A stretch of 64,000 nucleotides of DNA from an uncultured Bacteroidales bacterium (GCA_944322565.1 CALUPG010000002.1:62001-126000); one strand, 5' to 3'; positions 7,659 through 16,555 are shown, counted from the first letter of the stretch. Numbers and translations are program-made. Notes: a model not told the origin generated them from the sequence alone.

Positions 7659-10196
7659 TCATGACAACTTGACCACGGTCACCCCGGAGCCGCCGAACTG
7701 GATATGCTCATCCGCCGCAGACTCCACTCCCGGCACCGTCCTGAGGTATTTCTGAATCTCTTCGCGCAGGGCTCCTGTCCCCTTGCCGTGTATGATGCGC
7801 ACGCTTGAAATGCCGAGCATGATGGCATCATCAACATAATGCATGACTTTTTCTATGGCATCATTCACCCTCTCCCCCCGCACATCAAGTTCAGGGCTGA
7901 AATTAAGTTTCCTCTCCGAAATGGAACTGTCGATGCGCACGGCCGACGCAGGCCTGGACGTTTCCCGCACAGCACTCTTGTATTCATTCGATGATATCCG
8001 CTCCAGCTTGTCCGGAGACATCTTGCTGCTGATGTTGCCTATGTTGACGACGACTGACTTCGGCGAGATGCGGACGACTTCTCCGACCATGCCGTTGCTT
8101 TTGACGCGGACTTTTTCGCCTACAGACAGAGGGGCGTTGCGCATTGCCTCTATCCGCTGACGCTCAAAAGCCTCCTCTTCAAGCTTCTGGCGCGCAGCCT
8201 CATCTGCCCTTTGCATCTTGCGCTTGAGCTGACGTTCCTTCCTGGCGTCCAGCTGTCTGATTTTCCGCTCTATGTATTCGTCTTTCTCTTTCTGGTCGCG
8301 CTCCTTCTTCTGCGCCAGGGCAGAAACGAAGGTCTGGAGCTCCTTGCGGGCCTCCTGGGTCACTTCCTTTTCCGCCTGGGCCTCCTTTATGGTCCGGATA
8401 GTATTCTCAACCTGACGGTTGGCCGCCCGGATGATTTCCTCGGCTTCCTTTCTGGCCCCGTCAAGTATCTCTTTCTTGGTCTTCTGGATCTCCTGCAGTT
8501 CCTTCTGATACTTGTCCGTGATGCTTTCCAGTGTCCTGTCTGTATTCTTTATCTTTGTCAACTTCTCGTCGAGGGCTTTCCTGTTGCGGGCAATCTTGCG
8601 CAGATTCCTCTCTATGCCGACAAATTCCTCTCCGGCACGGGTCTCGGCATCCTTGACGATATTTTCGGGCAATCCCATTTTTCTGGCAAGCTCAAATGCG
8701 AATGAATTGCCCGGAAGGCCCGTCTCGAGCTTGAACAGAGGGGCTATATTCTTGGCATCAAACATCATCGCACCGTTCACCACCCCGCATTCCATGCGGG
8801 AAGCGTAAAGCTTGAGATTGGTATAATGCGTAGTGATTACCCCGTAGACTCCGCGCCTGTCCAGTTCGGCAAGTATTGCCTCGGCGATTGCGCCTCCGGC
8901 AGCCGGCTCCGTGCCTGACCCGAATTCGTCTATGAGGACAAGGGTGCGGCTGTCGGCCTCGGCAAGCATCTTCTTCATGTCCGCAAGGAAAGAGCTGTAG
9001 GTACTCAGGTCATTCTCAATGGACTGGTCGTCCCCTATGCTCACCATGATTTTGTCAAAGACCATCATTTCCGATGTCTCGGAAGTAGGAACCGGCATGC
9101 CCCACTGGAACATATACTGCAGAAGTCCCATTGTCTTCAGGCATACTGACTTGCCTCCGGCATTAGGTCCGGAGATGAGGAGTATGTGCTTCTGCGGTGT
9201 CAGAGTGACAGTCAGCGGGACTATCGTCTTGTTTTCCTTCTTGAGGGCCCGTTCAAGAAGAGGATGCCTTGCCTTACGGAGATTGACTTCACCCTCAGAT
9301 GATATGACCGGCATGCCGGCCACTATGTCAAGGGCTGTCTGCGCCTTTGCCATAAGGAAATCCATCTCCCCAAGATATTTTGCGGACATCACGAGATCCG
9401 TGGCATAGGGCCGGAGGAAATCACTGAATTCCAGCAGAATCTTAAGAATTTCACGGCCTTCGGCAAATCTGAGGCCCTTGATCTGATTGTCAAGCTCAAC
9501 AATCTCAGCGGGTTCTATGAAAGCCGTCTTTCCGGAAGCCGACTCGTCATATACGAAGCCCGGAAGCTTTTTCTTGTTTGCCGCAGAGACTGGAATGAGC
9601 ATCTTGCCGTCGCGGATCGAAATCCCGGCATCAGCATCGGCTATCCCTTCTTCCTGCGCCTTGCGGAGTATGGAATTGATTCTGCGGGATATGATGCCCT
9701 CCTTTTCCCTCAGACTCCTCCGTATCTCACAGAGGGTATCCGAAGCCGTGTCCTTTACCTCCCCGAACTTGTCCAGGATATTGTCGATTCTCCTCTGTAC
9801 TTCAGGGAAAGACAATACCGCGGACGACATCCGCTTGAGATTCGGGTAGACCTCGTCCCCTATTCCTTCAAAAAACGCCGTCACCCGCCGGAGCGTCTCA
9901 AGCATAGTCTTGAGCTTCCTGAGCGACAGCAGGTCTATTGCAGAGTTCGATTTTTCCAGGGGAACGAGGAAGGCCAGGCAATCGATGTATCCCGTCGACG
10001 GAAAACTTTCCTCAAACATGAGGATAAGCCTCATCTCGTCAGTCAGAAGCTGTCTTTTGCGTATTTCCGCGACATCCGATACAAATTCCTCCTCCCCGGC
10101 CCTTGCCGCAGCGTACTCTGTCGCACACCGGTCGGATATCTGCCTCCTTATCTTGTCAAACCCGAGTTTCTGTTCCAGTCTGGCATCCGTCTCCAT
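7659..10196 (-). CDS. mutS2: MutS2 family ATPase with Smr domain
   Basis: An 845-residue MutS2 protein. It has a helical lever/clamp region in the N-terminal third, an ABC-type ATPase with Walker A GPNAGGKS (about 340) and Walker B LVLIDEFGSGTEP (about 420), then a long charged coiled coil (about 520-690, rich in K/E/R). A C-terminal Smr domain carries LDVRG and HGKGTGAL. MutS2 lacks the mismatch-recognition domain of MutS. It is linked to suppression of recombination in some species and to rescue of collided ribosomes in others. It starts 26 bases after cdaA ends. Confidence 0.95.
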   Translation of the reverse strand: METDARLEQKLGFDKIRRQISDRCATEYAAARAGEEEFVSDVAEIRKRQLLTDEMRLILMFEESFPSTGYIDCLAFLVPLEKSNSAIDLLSLRKLKTMLETLRRVTAFFEGIGDEVYPNLKRMSSAVLSFPEVQRRIDNILDKFGEVKDTASDTLCEIRRSLREKEGIISRRINSILRKAQEEGIADADAGISIRDGKMLIPVSAANKKKLPGFVYDESASGKTAFIEPAEIVELDNQIKGLRFAEGREILKILLEFSDFLRPYATDLVMSAKYLGEMDFLMAKAQTALDIVAGMPVISSEGEVNLRKARHPLLERALKKENKTIVPLTVTLTPQKHILLISGPNAGGKSVCLKTMGLLQYMFQWGMPVPTSETSEMMVFDKIMVSIGDDQSIENDLSTYSSFLADMKKMLAEADSRTLVLIDEFGSGTEPAAGGAIAEAILAELDRRGVYGVITTHYTNLKLYASRMECGVVNGAMMFDAKNIAPLFKLETGLPGNSFAFELARKMGLPENIVKDAETRAGEEFVGIERNLRKIARNRKALDEKLTKIKNTDRTLESITDKYQKELQEIQKTKKEILDGARKEAEEIIRAANRQVENTIRTIKEAQAEKEVTQEARKELQTFVSALAQKKERDQKEKDEYIERKIRQLDARKERQLKRKMQRADEAARQKLEEEAFERQRIEAMRNAPLSVGEKVRVKSNGMVGEVVRISPKSVVVNIGNISSKMSPDKLERISSNEYKSAVRETSRPASAVRIDSSISERKLNFSPELDVRGERVNDAIEKVMHYVDDAIMLGISSVRIIHGKGTGALREEIQKYLRTVPGVESAADEHIQFGGSGVTVVKLS

Positions 10197-10222
10197 TTCC
10201 TTTCTCCTTAATGCTTTCCCTC

Positions 10223-11050
10223 TTACTTTTTCGCATCCTCTTCAGACATCCTGTTGTCAGAGAGCGAACTTCCCAAAAGAAGCTTGAGCTCGTTGATATT
10301 CTTTATCGGAGTGACATTCCCTCCTTTCACAAACGATATCCTCCCCGTCTCCTCAGACACCACGACCACATCCGCATCCTTCTCCTCGGAAATTCCGATG
10401 GCGGCCTTGTGTCTCATGCCGAAGCTCGGGGGGATATTCACCTTCTCAGTAATCGGAAGAGTGCATCTTGCAGCGACAATGTGCTCGCTGTCAATGACGA
10501 CCGCCCCGTCGTGCAGAGGGGAGTTCTTGAAGAACAGGTTCATTATGAGCCTTCTGCTTATGTCGGCATTGATGATGTCTCCCGTACTTATGATGTCGTC
10601 CAGGTTGTCCGAATGAGGAATGACAATCAGCGCACCTGTCTTGGTCTCAGACATGCTCTTGCATGCTTCCGCAATCTCATTGACCTTGGTGGTGTCCATT
10701 CTGGCATCCTGTCCCCCGAACAGCTTGCTCAGGAAGCCCTTTCCATTGGTTGCAAGCTTGTACCTGCTGCCGAATGTGATAAGGAAGCGGCGGATTTCCG
10801 GCTGGAAGATGACGATGAGCGCGATGACTCCCACATCCAGCACAGTGCCCATTATGGCCGACATCAGCCTCATGTCCAGCACATCCACAACCACGCGGAA
10901 CACATACAGGAACATGATGGCCATGAAAATGCTCATGGCCGAAGACCCGCGTATCCACTTGAACACCTGATATATGATGAATGCCACCAGCAGAATGTCA
11001 AGGACATCCGCAAATGACAGGTTCAAAAATCCGAATAAAGCCAGGACCAT
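10223..11050 (-). CDS. cdaA: diadenylate cyclase, CdaA type
   Basis: A 275-residue membrane-bound enzyme that makes cyclic di-AMP from two ATP. It has about three N-terminal membrane helices (residues 1-85) followed by a DAC domain with the signature residues DGA (in LHDGAVVI) and RHxxA (in GMRHKAAIGIS). I chose ATG 11050 rather than 11080: a -7 box at 11085-11078 would put the transcription start near 11070, downstream of the longer start. It heads the minus-strand group that continues with mutS2. Confidence 0.93.
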   Translation of the reverse strand: MVLALFGFLNLSFADVLDILLVAFIIYQVFKWIRGSSAMSIFMAIMFLYVFRVVVDVLDMRLMSAIMGTVLDVGVIALIVIFQPEIRRFLITFGSRYKLATNGKGFLSKLFGGQDARMDTTKVNEIAEACKSMSETKTGALIVIPHSDNLDDIISTGDIINADISRRLIMNLFFKNSPLHDGAVVIDSEHIVAARCTLPITEKVNIPPSFGMRHKAAIGISEEKDADVVVVSEETGRISFVKGGNVTPIKNINELKLLLGSSLSDNRMSEEDAKK

Positions 11051-11077
11051 CGTTCCGTACCCTTTGTTACATCCTTG

Positions 11078-11085
11078 CAAAGATA
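11078..11085 (-). promoter_or_regulatory. -7 element for the cdaA operon
   Basis: TATCTTTG on the minus strand fits TAnnTTTG; it gives a leader of about 20 bases before the cdaA ATG at 11050 and decides the start. Confidence 0.5.
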
Positions 11086-11444
11086 AGGAAATCCGATGAC
11101 TTTATGAAATCCATGATGCGGGGCGGCCGGAACTTATACAGCCGATTTCTATGGCGGGATTCAAACCCAGGACCAGATGGGGCTCGGCCAGAATGAAGAG
11201 AATGATGATTTATTGGATAGATGTACAATGACGGATCTTCATTTTTCATTCCCCGAACCTGAAACTTTGGAGTTGGATGTTTCCTGGCATCTCCATGACT
11301 TCATCACAGAGCGTCTGCATAGACAGCACCTGACCTATACCTTCACAAGGTACGAAACATACTACGAAGAATGAGGCATGTAATTTTTCATTTGAAGGTG
11401 GGTCAAAAGTCATACTCGCCCTTTTTTGGGGTCACTCCCTTATG
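11086..11444. other. accessory intergenic stretch without a firm gene
   Basis: About 360 bases between cdaA and the antitoxin gene. It holds a short plus-strand frame (11222-11374, about 50 residues ending TFTRYETYYEE) that looks protein-like but matches nothing I know. It also holds a tRNA T-arm-like sequence near 11150-11175 and two direct GGGTCA hexamers (11400-11405, 11429-11434) of the sort found at some insertion-sequence ends. This could be a worn integration scar; nothing here is proven. Confidence 0.3.
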
Positions 11445-12539
11445 TTAATTGATGGCTCTTTGGCTGTCTTGCCGGAATTTCCAGATTCCGGTTTCATGAC
11501 TGACGCGGCCCAAAGCTATCCATTTGTTGATTCCCCGGGACTTCGCCCATCTCGCATATGAACTCTGTATTTGTGCAATGTTCATTGCCGTTTTCGGGGC
11601 AGTACGCCATATTTCATCTGGTATGAGACTTTCCTGCGCGAACGCATCGGCTTCTCTTTCGGGGAGAGAGCAATCCGCATTTTCCGATATATGGATATAT
11701 GCGGAATCTTCAGAACTGAAATGCAAATACACATGTCCCAGCTCGTGCATTACCGTAAATGCAAGATTGTCAATTCTGTCATACCTCTTGGTAATTATTA
11801 TTGCCGGATGTCCGTTACAGATGAAAGAATATCCGTCAACTGATGCCTTGTCCACTTTCTCCACAATGCCGAATATTATACCATATTCTTCAAATATAAT
11901 CTTCAGACTATTTAGAGTGTTGATATTTTCATTGAAAATGTCTCTCAACCTGGATGCCAATTCCGGCAGTCTGTTTTTGTCATAGGGTGATGTCACAGAT
12001 ATATGGCTTGCGGCATTTTCTGCAAGCAATTTCCATGTCATGACCATTCGATGATCTATGCCGGTCCTTGCCGATTTCCGGAACATCCCATCAAACATAA
12101 TCTGCATCTGCGCCGGTGATTGCAGCTGCAATTCCTCCTTAAGAAAAAGCAGAGATTCTGCAGCTGAAGAAAAACTCCCGCCCAATCTTTTCAAAACCGT
12201 TCTTACATCGAAACAATGATTGTATTCAGTCAATTCATTCTCAGCCTCAACTTCCCTTACATTCTTCTCTTCCAACTTGGCCTTGTCCAAATCATAAAGA
12301 GACTGCAATTTCATCAGCGTCTCAGCCGGGATTGATAATACCTTTGAAAAAGCCAAGGCATAGTCTGCATTCAGATTCCGCTTTCCGCGTATTATCTCAT
12401 TGACCACAGATGCCGGTATTTTCATCATGGATGACAACTCCTTTTGAGTTATCCCCCGCTCCTTCAGTTCATCTTTTAGGATTTCTCCCGGATGAACGGC
12501 AATGAAAGGAGTCGTTTCGCTTAAATTATATGTCCCCAT
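11445..12539 (-). CDS. higA: HigA-type antitoxin fused to an ImmA/IrrE metalloprotease domain
   Basis: A 364-residue protein. Residues about 12-75 form an XRE/HigA-type helix-turn-helix (HPGEILKDELKERGITQKELS, then IRGKRNLNADYALA), as in addiction-module antitoxins. After a helical linker, the C-terminal half is an ImmA/IrrE zinc protease domain with HELGH at about 265-269 and a second-site ExxAxxFA (EREADAFA) about 30 residues later. Its gene overlaps the upstream toxin-like gene by 14 bases, so the two are translationally coupled. Likely roles: autorepression through the HTH and inhibition of the toxin, with the protease domain perhaps governing antitoxin turnover or another target. The last point is inference. 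Confidence 0.85.
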   Translation of the reverse strand: MGTYNLSETTPFIAVHPGEILKDELKERGITQKELSSMMKIPASVVNEIIRGKRNLNADYALAFSKVLSIPAETLMKLQSLYDLDKAKLEEKNVREVEAENELTEYNHCFDVRTVLKRLGGSFSSAAESLLFLKEELQLQSPAQMQIMFDGMFRKSARTGIDHRMVMTWKLLAENAASHISVTSPYDKNRLPELASRLRDIFNENINTLNSLKIIFEEYGIIFGIVEKVDKASVDGYSFICNGHPAIIITKRYDRIDNLAFTVMHELGHVYLHFSSEDSAYIHISENADCSLPEREADAFAQESLIPDEIWRTAPKTAMNIAQIQSSYARWAKSRGINKWIALGRVSHETGIWKFRQDSQRAIN

Positions 12540-12879
12540 AGTGGTCTGAAATTTTAATTAACTTCACTTCCGTTATTATCTGCTCCTGTATGATTTGCCC
12601 GTCTTTATCCAAGGATTTCTTCAATGAACTTTTGAATATCAGTCTGTACCGGGAATCACACCTTACAGATTCATACTCTTTCAGCCGTCCCTTCAGTCTT
12701 TCATAATTTAAACCCCGATATTTGTATAATCCCTCTACACTATCCTCTGCTCTCAATATCATCACGGCCTTCACAAAACCTTTTATCGTCCCCTTCTGCA
12801 GGTTCCTCAACTCTTTCTTGCTTGACCTTCCCGTTTCAAGCAGTTCCTTCAGGTCTTCGTTCTCGGTAACAATCTCCAT
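12526..12879 (-). CDS. higB: HigB/RelE-like toxin
   Basis: A 117-residue basic protein placed directly before, and overlapping, a HigA-type antitoxin. Its C-terminal part has the RelE-fold pattern: LKGRLKEYESVRCDSRYRL followed by strand-rich IITEVKLIKISDHYGDI, with the basic residues and the terminal YGD/H expected for ribosome-dependent mRNA interferases of this superfamily. The N-terminal 45 residues are a helical Lys/Arg-rich extension longer than in classical HigB. Toxin-first order is typical of hig loci. Toxicity is inferred from family and context. Confidence 0.75.
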   Translation of the reverse strand: MEIVTENEDLKELLETGRSSKKELRNLQKGTIKGFVKAVMILRAEDSVEGLYKYRGLNYERLKGRLKEYESVRCDSRYRLIFKSSLKKSLDKDGQIIQEQIITEVKLIKISDHYGDI

Positions 12880-13001
12880 TATCCCAAATCATCTCCCCGC
12901 AAAGGTATTTCAAAATTCGCAATTTTGCAAATTTTAAAATAGTACCGCAGAAAGACAAAGTAAGTTCTGCCTGTTGTCTTTCTTTATCGGCACTTATTTC
13001 T

Positions 13002-13009
13002 TACATTTG
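13002..13009 (+). promoter_or_regulatory. -7 element for the first GH92 gene
   Basis: TACATTTG fits TAnnTTTG and lies 62 bases before ATG 13072. A TTG at 12974-12976 is somewhat too far upstream for an ideal -33. Confidence 0.4.
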
Positions 13010-13071
13010 TGAGGCTGAAATTGTACTGACAATTCACAATCACAACAGATGAACAATTTATAGAAACAGAC

Positions 13072-15381
13072 ATGAGAAAATCACTTCTGCCTTTCATCTG
13101 CGGGCTGATGGCTTTTGCCGCCTGCACGAATGCCGCCGACACCACTGTGCCGACTGAAGACCCGGTCGACTATGTCAGCACCCTGGTCGGCACTATGTCA
13201 AAGTTTGAACTCTCCACCGGCAACACATATCCGGCAATTGCAAGGCCGTGGGGAATGAATTTCTGGACTCCTCAGACAGGAAAAATGGGCGACGGATGGG
13301 CCTATACATACTCTGCGGACAAAATCCGCGGCCTGAAGCAGACCCATCAGCCGAGTCCGTGGATCAACGACTACGGCCAGTTCTCAATCATGCCCGTGAC
13401 CACAGGTCCGGTTTTCGACGAGGAAGAAAGGGCAAGCTGGTTCTCACACAAAAGTGAAACCGCGACTCCTTACTATTACAGTGTCTACCTCGCAGACCAC
13501 GATGTGACGGCAGAGCTCGCCCCGACCGAAAGGGCTGCCGCATTCAGATTCACCTATCCGGAGAAAGAGATGTCATACTTTGTCGTAGATGCATTTGACA
13601 AAGGCTCGTATGTCAAGGTGATTCCGTCGGAAAACAAAATCATAGGCTACACAACCAAAAATTCGGGAGGAGTACCGGATAATTTCCGCAACTGGTTTGT
13701 AATCGAATCCGACACTCCGTTTGAATATGTGGCCACTGTAGCGGACGGCAAGATATCTGTCAGAAACACCTCCTCGGAGTCGGAAGCCAAGGCCGGCCAT
13801 GCAGGAGCCATCCTCGGATTCAGTACAGAGCGAGGACAGCAGGTTGGGCTCAGGGTTGCATCTTCATTCATAAGTGCGGAACAGGCGGAACTCAATCTCA
13901 ATGAACTTGGAGACAAGTCATTCGACGCTGTCAGGGAAGAAGGCCGCGAATGCTGGAACAGCACCCTCGGAAGAATCTCCGTCAAGGACAACAATCTCGA
14001 CAACATCAGGACATTCTACTCCTGCCTCTACAGGTCGGTGCTCTTCCCTCGCAATCTCTCTGAAATCAATGCCGAAGGAGAGGTAGTACACTACAGCCCG
14101 TACAATGGAGAAGTCCTCCCGGGATATATGTTCACGGACACGGGATTCTGGGATACTTTCCGTTGCCTTTTCCCTCTTCTGAACCTTGTCTATCCCGAGA
14201 TGAATGTCAAGATGCAGGAAGGTCTTGTCAACGCATGGCTTGAGAGCGGCTTCCTGCCTGAGTGGGCAAGCCCCGGACACAGAGGCTGCATGGTAGGCAA
14301 CAACTCAGCCTCAGTGGTGGCAGACGCTTATCTGAAGGGTCTCAGAGGCTACGACATCGAGAAACTTTGGGAAGCTCTCATCCATGATGCCAACAGCGTG
14401 CATCCGACAGTGTCCTCAACCGGCCGCCTCGGATGGGAATACTACAACAAGCTCGGATATGTGCCATGCAATGTGGGCATCAACGAAAGTGCAGCCCGGA
14501 CACTCGAATACGCATACAACGACTGGTGCATATACACACTCGGCAAGGCCCTGGGCAAAAGCGACGCAGAGCTGGAGCCTTACAGGCACAGGGCAATGAA
14601 CTGGAGAAACCTCTACAGCGCAGAAGACCATCTTATGCGCGGGCGCAATGAAGACGGCAGCTTTGCCACACCGTTCAGCCCGCTCAAATGGGGAGGGGAC
14701 TTCACGGAAGGCAACAGCCTCCACTACACATGGTCTGTATTCCATGACCCTGCAGGCCTCATGGAGATGATGGGAGGCGAAGAGAATTTCTGCCGCAACC
14801 TTGACGAAGTATTCAGCATACCTCCGGTATTCGACAACAGCTACTACGGATTCACCATCCACGAAATCCGTGAGATGCAGGTGATGAACATGGGCAACTA
14901 CGCCCACGGCAACCAGCCTGTGCAGCACATGATATATCTCTACAACTGGGGAGGACAGCCGTGGAAAGCCCAGCAGCACATCCGCGAAGTGATGGACAAG
15001 CTCTATACAGCCGAGCCTGACGGCTACTGCGGTGACGAGGACAACGGCCAGACCTCAGCATGGTATGTGTTCTCCGCACTCGGATTCTATCCTGTATGCC
15101 CGGGCACCGACCAGTACATCATCGGCACACCACTCTTCAAGGAGGCCACCGTACATCTCGACGGAGGCAAAAAGCTGACAATCAGAGCATCGGACAACAG
15201 CAAAGAAAACTTCTACATCAGCGGCATGACCCTCAACGGGAAGAAGTATGACAAGACATACCTGACCCACGGAGACCTGACCAAGGGAGCATACATCAGT
15301 TTTCAGATGTCAGACACTCCTGACACAACGAGGGCGACCGGACCTGAAGCAAGGCCATATTCATTCTCCCTTGACAAATAA
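13072..15381 (+). CDS. GH92 family alpha-mannosidase, lipoprotein
   Basis: A 769-residue glycoside hydrolase of family 92, calcium-dependent exo-alpha-mannosidases that act on N-glycans and yeast mannan. The signal peptide ends in a lipobox (FAAC, Cys at about 19), so it is membrane-anchored, in the periplasm or at the surface. Family landmarks run in order: the N-terminal beta-sandwich beginning YVSTLVGT; SFxDTFRCLFPL-like WDTFRCLFPLL (about 360); the catalytic-domain stretch EGNSLHYTWSVFHD (about 545); GNYAHGNQPVQH (about 610); and the hallmark GDEDNGQTSAWYVFSALGFYPV (within about 650-680). It differs from the second GH92 at the GNxP loop (Gln instead of Glu), hinting at a different linkage preference. 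It has its own promoter-like box. Confidence 0.95.
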   Translation: MRKSLLPFICGLMAFAACTNAADTTVPTEDPVDYVSTLVGTMSKFELSTGNTYPAIARPWGMNFWTPQTGKMGDGWAYTYSADKIRGLKQTHQPSPWINDYGQFSIMPVTTGPVFDEEERASWFSHKSETATPYYYSVYLADHDVTAELAPTERAAAFRFTYPEKEMSYFVVDAFDKGSYVKVIPSENKIIGYTTKNSGGVPDNFRNWFVIESDTPFEYVATVADGKISVRNTSSESEAKAGHAGAILGFSTERGQQVGLRVASSFISAEQAELNLNELGDKSFDAVREEGRECWNSTLGRISVKDNNLDNIRTFYSCLYRSVLFPRNLSEINAEGEVVHYSPYNGEVLPGYMFTDTGFWDTFRCLFPLLNLVYPEMNVKMQEGLVNAWLESGFLPEWASPGHRGCMVGNNSASVVADAYLKGLRGYDIEKLWEALIHDANSVHPTVSSTGRLGWEYYNKLGYVPCNVGINESAARTLEYAYNDWCIYTLGKALGKSDAELEPYRHRAMNWRNLYSAEDHLMRGRNEDGSFATPFSPLKWGGDFTEGNSLHYTWSVFHDPAGLMEMMGGEENFCRNLDEVFSIPPVFDNSYYGFTIHEIREMQVMNMGNYAHGNQPVQHMIYLYNWGGQPWKAQQHIREVMDKLYTAEPDGYCGDEDNGQTSAWYVFSALGFYPVCPGTDQYIIGTPLFKEATVHLDGGKKLTIRASDNSKENFYISGMTLNGKKYDKTYLTHGDLTKGAYISFQMSDTPDTTRATGPEARPYSFSLDK

Positions 15382-15392
15382 ACTTGCGGGAC

Positions 15393-15553
15393 TGATTTTG
15401 ATACCGCGCCCGGTGGAGCCAGGGAAAGGCCGCCACCGGGCGTACTTTTGCCGGAAAATCGCGCCCGTCAGGTATTTCAAAATGCCACCTGGCGCGAAAA
15501 TACCGATAAATCGCGCCCGATGGAGCCGAAAACGCTTTCCACCGGGCGCGATT
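15393..15553. repeat. GC-rich palindromic repeat, copy 1
   Basis: About 160 bases directly after the first GH92 gene, built from repeated arms of the type GCGCCCGGTGG / CCACCGGGCGC (15405-15415, 15433-15443, 15540-15550, with degenerate arms between). The 21 bases at 15397-15417 recur exactly, in the same orientation, at 16171-16191. The core 15428-15527 matches 16203-16302 in the opposite orientation at roughly three quarters identity without gaps. It is not coding in any convincing frame. Confidence 0.75.
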
Positions 15554-15554
15554 T

Positions 15555-15959
15555 CTAATGTCTGTCCTTCACTTTCATCACAAGCCATATCACCGCCAGA
15601 GCCGAGAAGAACAGGGCCGCAGTCCACACGGCACCGGACAGGTCGGCCGCTCCGGACAATGAGCGGAATCCGAGCCATATCCAGGTCCCTGCATACACCA
15701 CGAACATCAGCCCGTTCAGCACGCCACGGGCCTTCCTCGGCACAGGACGGCACCGGCCGTACACTGCCATGATTCCACGCACAAGGGCGAGCACATCCAA
15801 CACTCCGGTCAGCACAATGCCTGCAATCCCCTCAGTCCCGGCTATCATCGTCGCGCTGAAGCTCAGGACGCACAGCAGCGCAAACACATCGTCCCTGTAC
15901 AACTCCCGGAAGTCCGCAGAATGCTTTTGCCGCTTCCTTGTCTGCTCTGATTCTCCCAT
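15555..15959 (-). CDS. small four-helix membrane protein, unknown
   Basis: A 134-residue protein with a charged N-terminus (MGESEQTRKRQKHS) and about four hydrophobic segments (roughly 27-45, 48-66, 83-101, 109-128), ending in a basic tail (MKVKDRH). I recognise no family. It is the only gene between the two GH92 genes, reads against them, and is bracketed on both sides by the GC-rich palindromic repeats; its stop codon lies 2 bases from repeat copy 1. The length and membrane pattern support a real gene; the function is unknown. Confidence 0.6.
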   Translation of the reverse strand: MGESEQTRKRQKHSADFRELYRDDVFALLCVLSFSATMIAGTEGIAGIVLTGVLDVLALVRGIMAVYGRCRPVPRKARGVLNGLMFVVYAGTWIWLGFRSLSGAADLSGAVWTAALFFSALAVIWLVMKVKDRH

Positions 15960-16108
15960 AACAGTAGTGTTTCATTCAACATAATCGTTGAATTTACGAC
16001 CTATATTCTGCAATTACAAATCTTTGTTTCCGAAAAAGGGGCGAAAAAAGAACTGAGACAGGAGTATGAGACAATATCATCGTGACCGGAGAACAGTTGT
16101 TTGGTCTC

Positions 16109-16320
16109 CGCCGGGCGCAGAATGCCTTCCTGACGCGAAAACCGGCCCGAATCATGCCAGGTGGGCAAGATTTGATACCGCGCCCGGTGGACATGTGAAA
16201 TGGCCTCCAACGGCCGCGATTTTCCCGTATTTTCGTGCCCAGTGGTATTTTCAAATGACCATCAGGCGCGATTTTCCAGTAAAAGTGCGCCCAGTGGACA
16301 CCTACTTCACCCGGTGGACA
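16109..16320. repeat. GC-rich palindromic repeat, copy 2
   Basis: The second cluster of imperfect palindromes. It includes an exact 21-base copy of the copy 1 edge (16171-16191) and a core (16203-16302) that is an inverted relative of 15428-15527. Additional half-arms extend to both sides (CGCCGGGCGC near 16110; CCCGGTGGACA near 16310). Together the two clusters bracket the small membrane-protein gene. Confidence 0.75.
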
Positions 16321-16339
16321 TCTGTTTCGCTCCTTGGAC

Positions 16340-16555
16340 ACCTGTTTGCTACTCCACCTGACGCAACGGATGCTACGGATGCATCGGACACACCGCCAAG
16401 CCATCAGCAATCAACCGGCAGGATGCGTCGGACACATTGAATGTATCGGACGCACCCAAAAGACGCATCGTACCCAACGGACGCATTGAATGCATCGGAC
16501 GGACGCATCGGCAAACCATCGCGACAAACCGTCGGACAAACCGGCAATCAACCGC
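16340..16555. repeat. degenerate short repeats rich in GACGCATCG
   Basis: A run of near-repeats of GGACGCATTGAATGCATCGG. Two full copies lie at 16430-16454 and 16479-16503, 49 bases apart, with scattered GACGCATCG and ACGGATGC words around them and three CAAACC words at 16510-16545. The frames through it are simple repeats of a few residues and look non-coding. With the palindromes it fills most of the gene-free stretch 15960-16730. Confidence 0.6.

Noticed and set aside
10103..11017. 304-residue plus-strand frame opposite cdaA and the mutS2 start.
   Set aside because: Rich in His/Arg as expected for an antisense frame; cdaA has the DGA and RHxxA motifs.
11140..11200. Possible tRNA gene on the minus strand (GGGTTTGAATCCC T-arm-like sequence).
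   Set aside because: Only the T-arm resembles a tRNA and its loop lacks the conserved C; no matching acceptor, D-arm or anticodon arm can be drawn.
16340..16555. CRISPR array.
   Set aside because: Repeats are short, degenerate and irregularly spaced; no conserved 28-36-base repeat and no cas genes.
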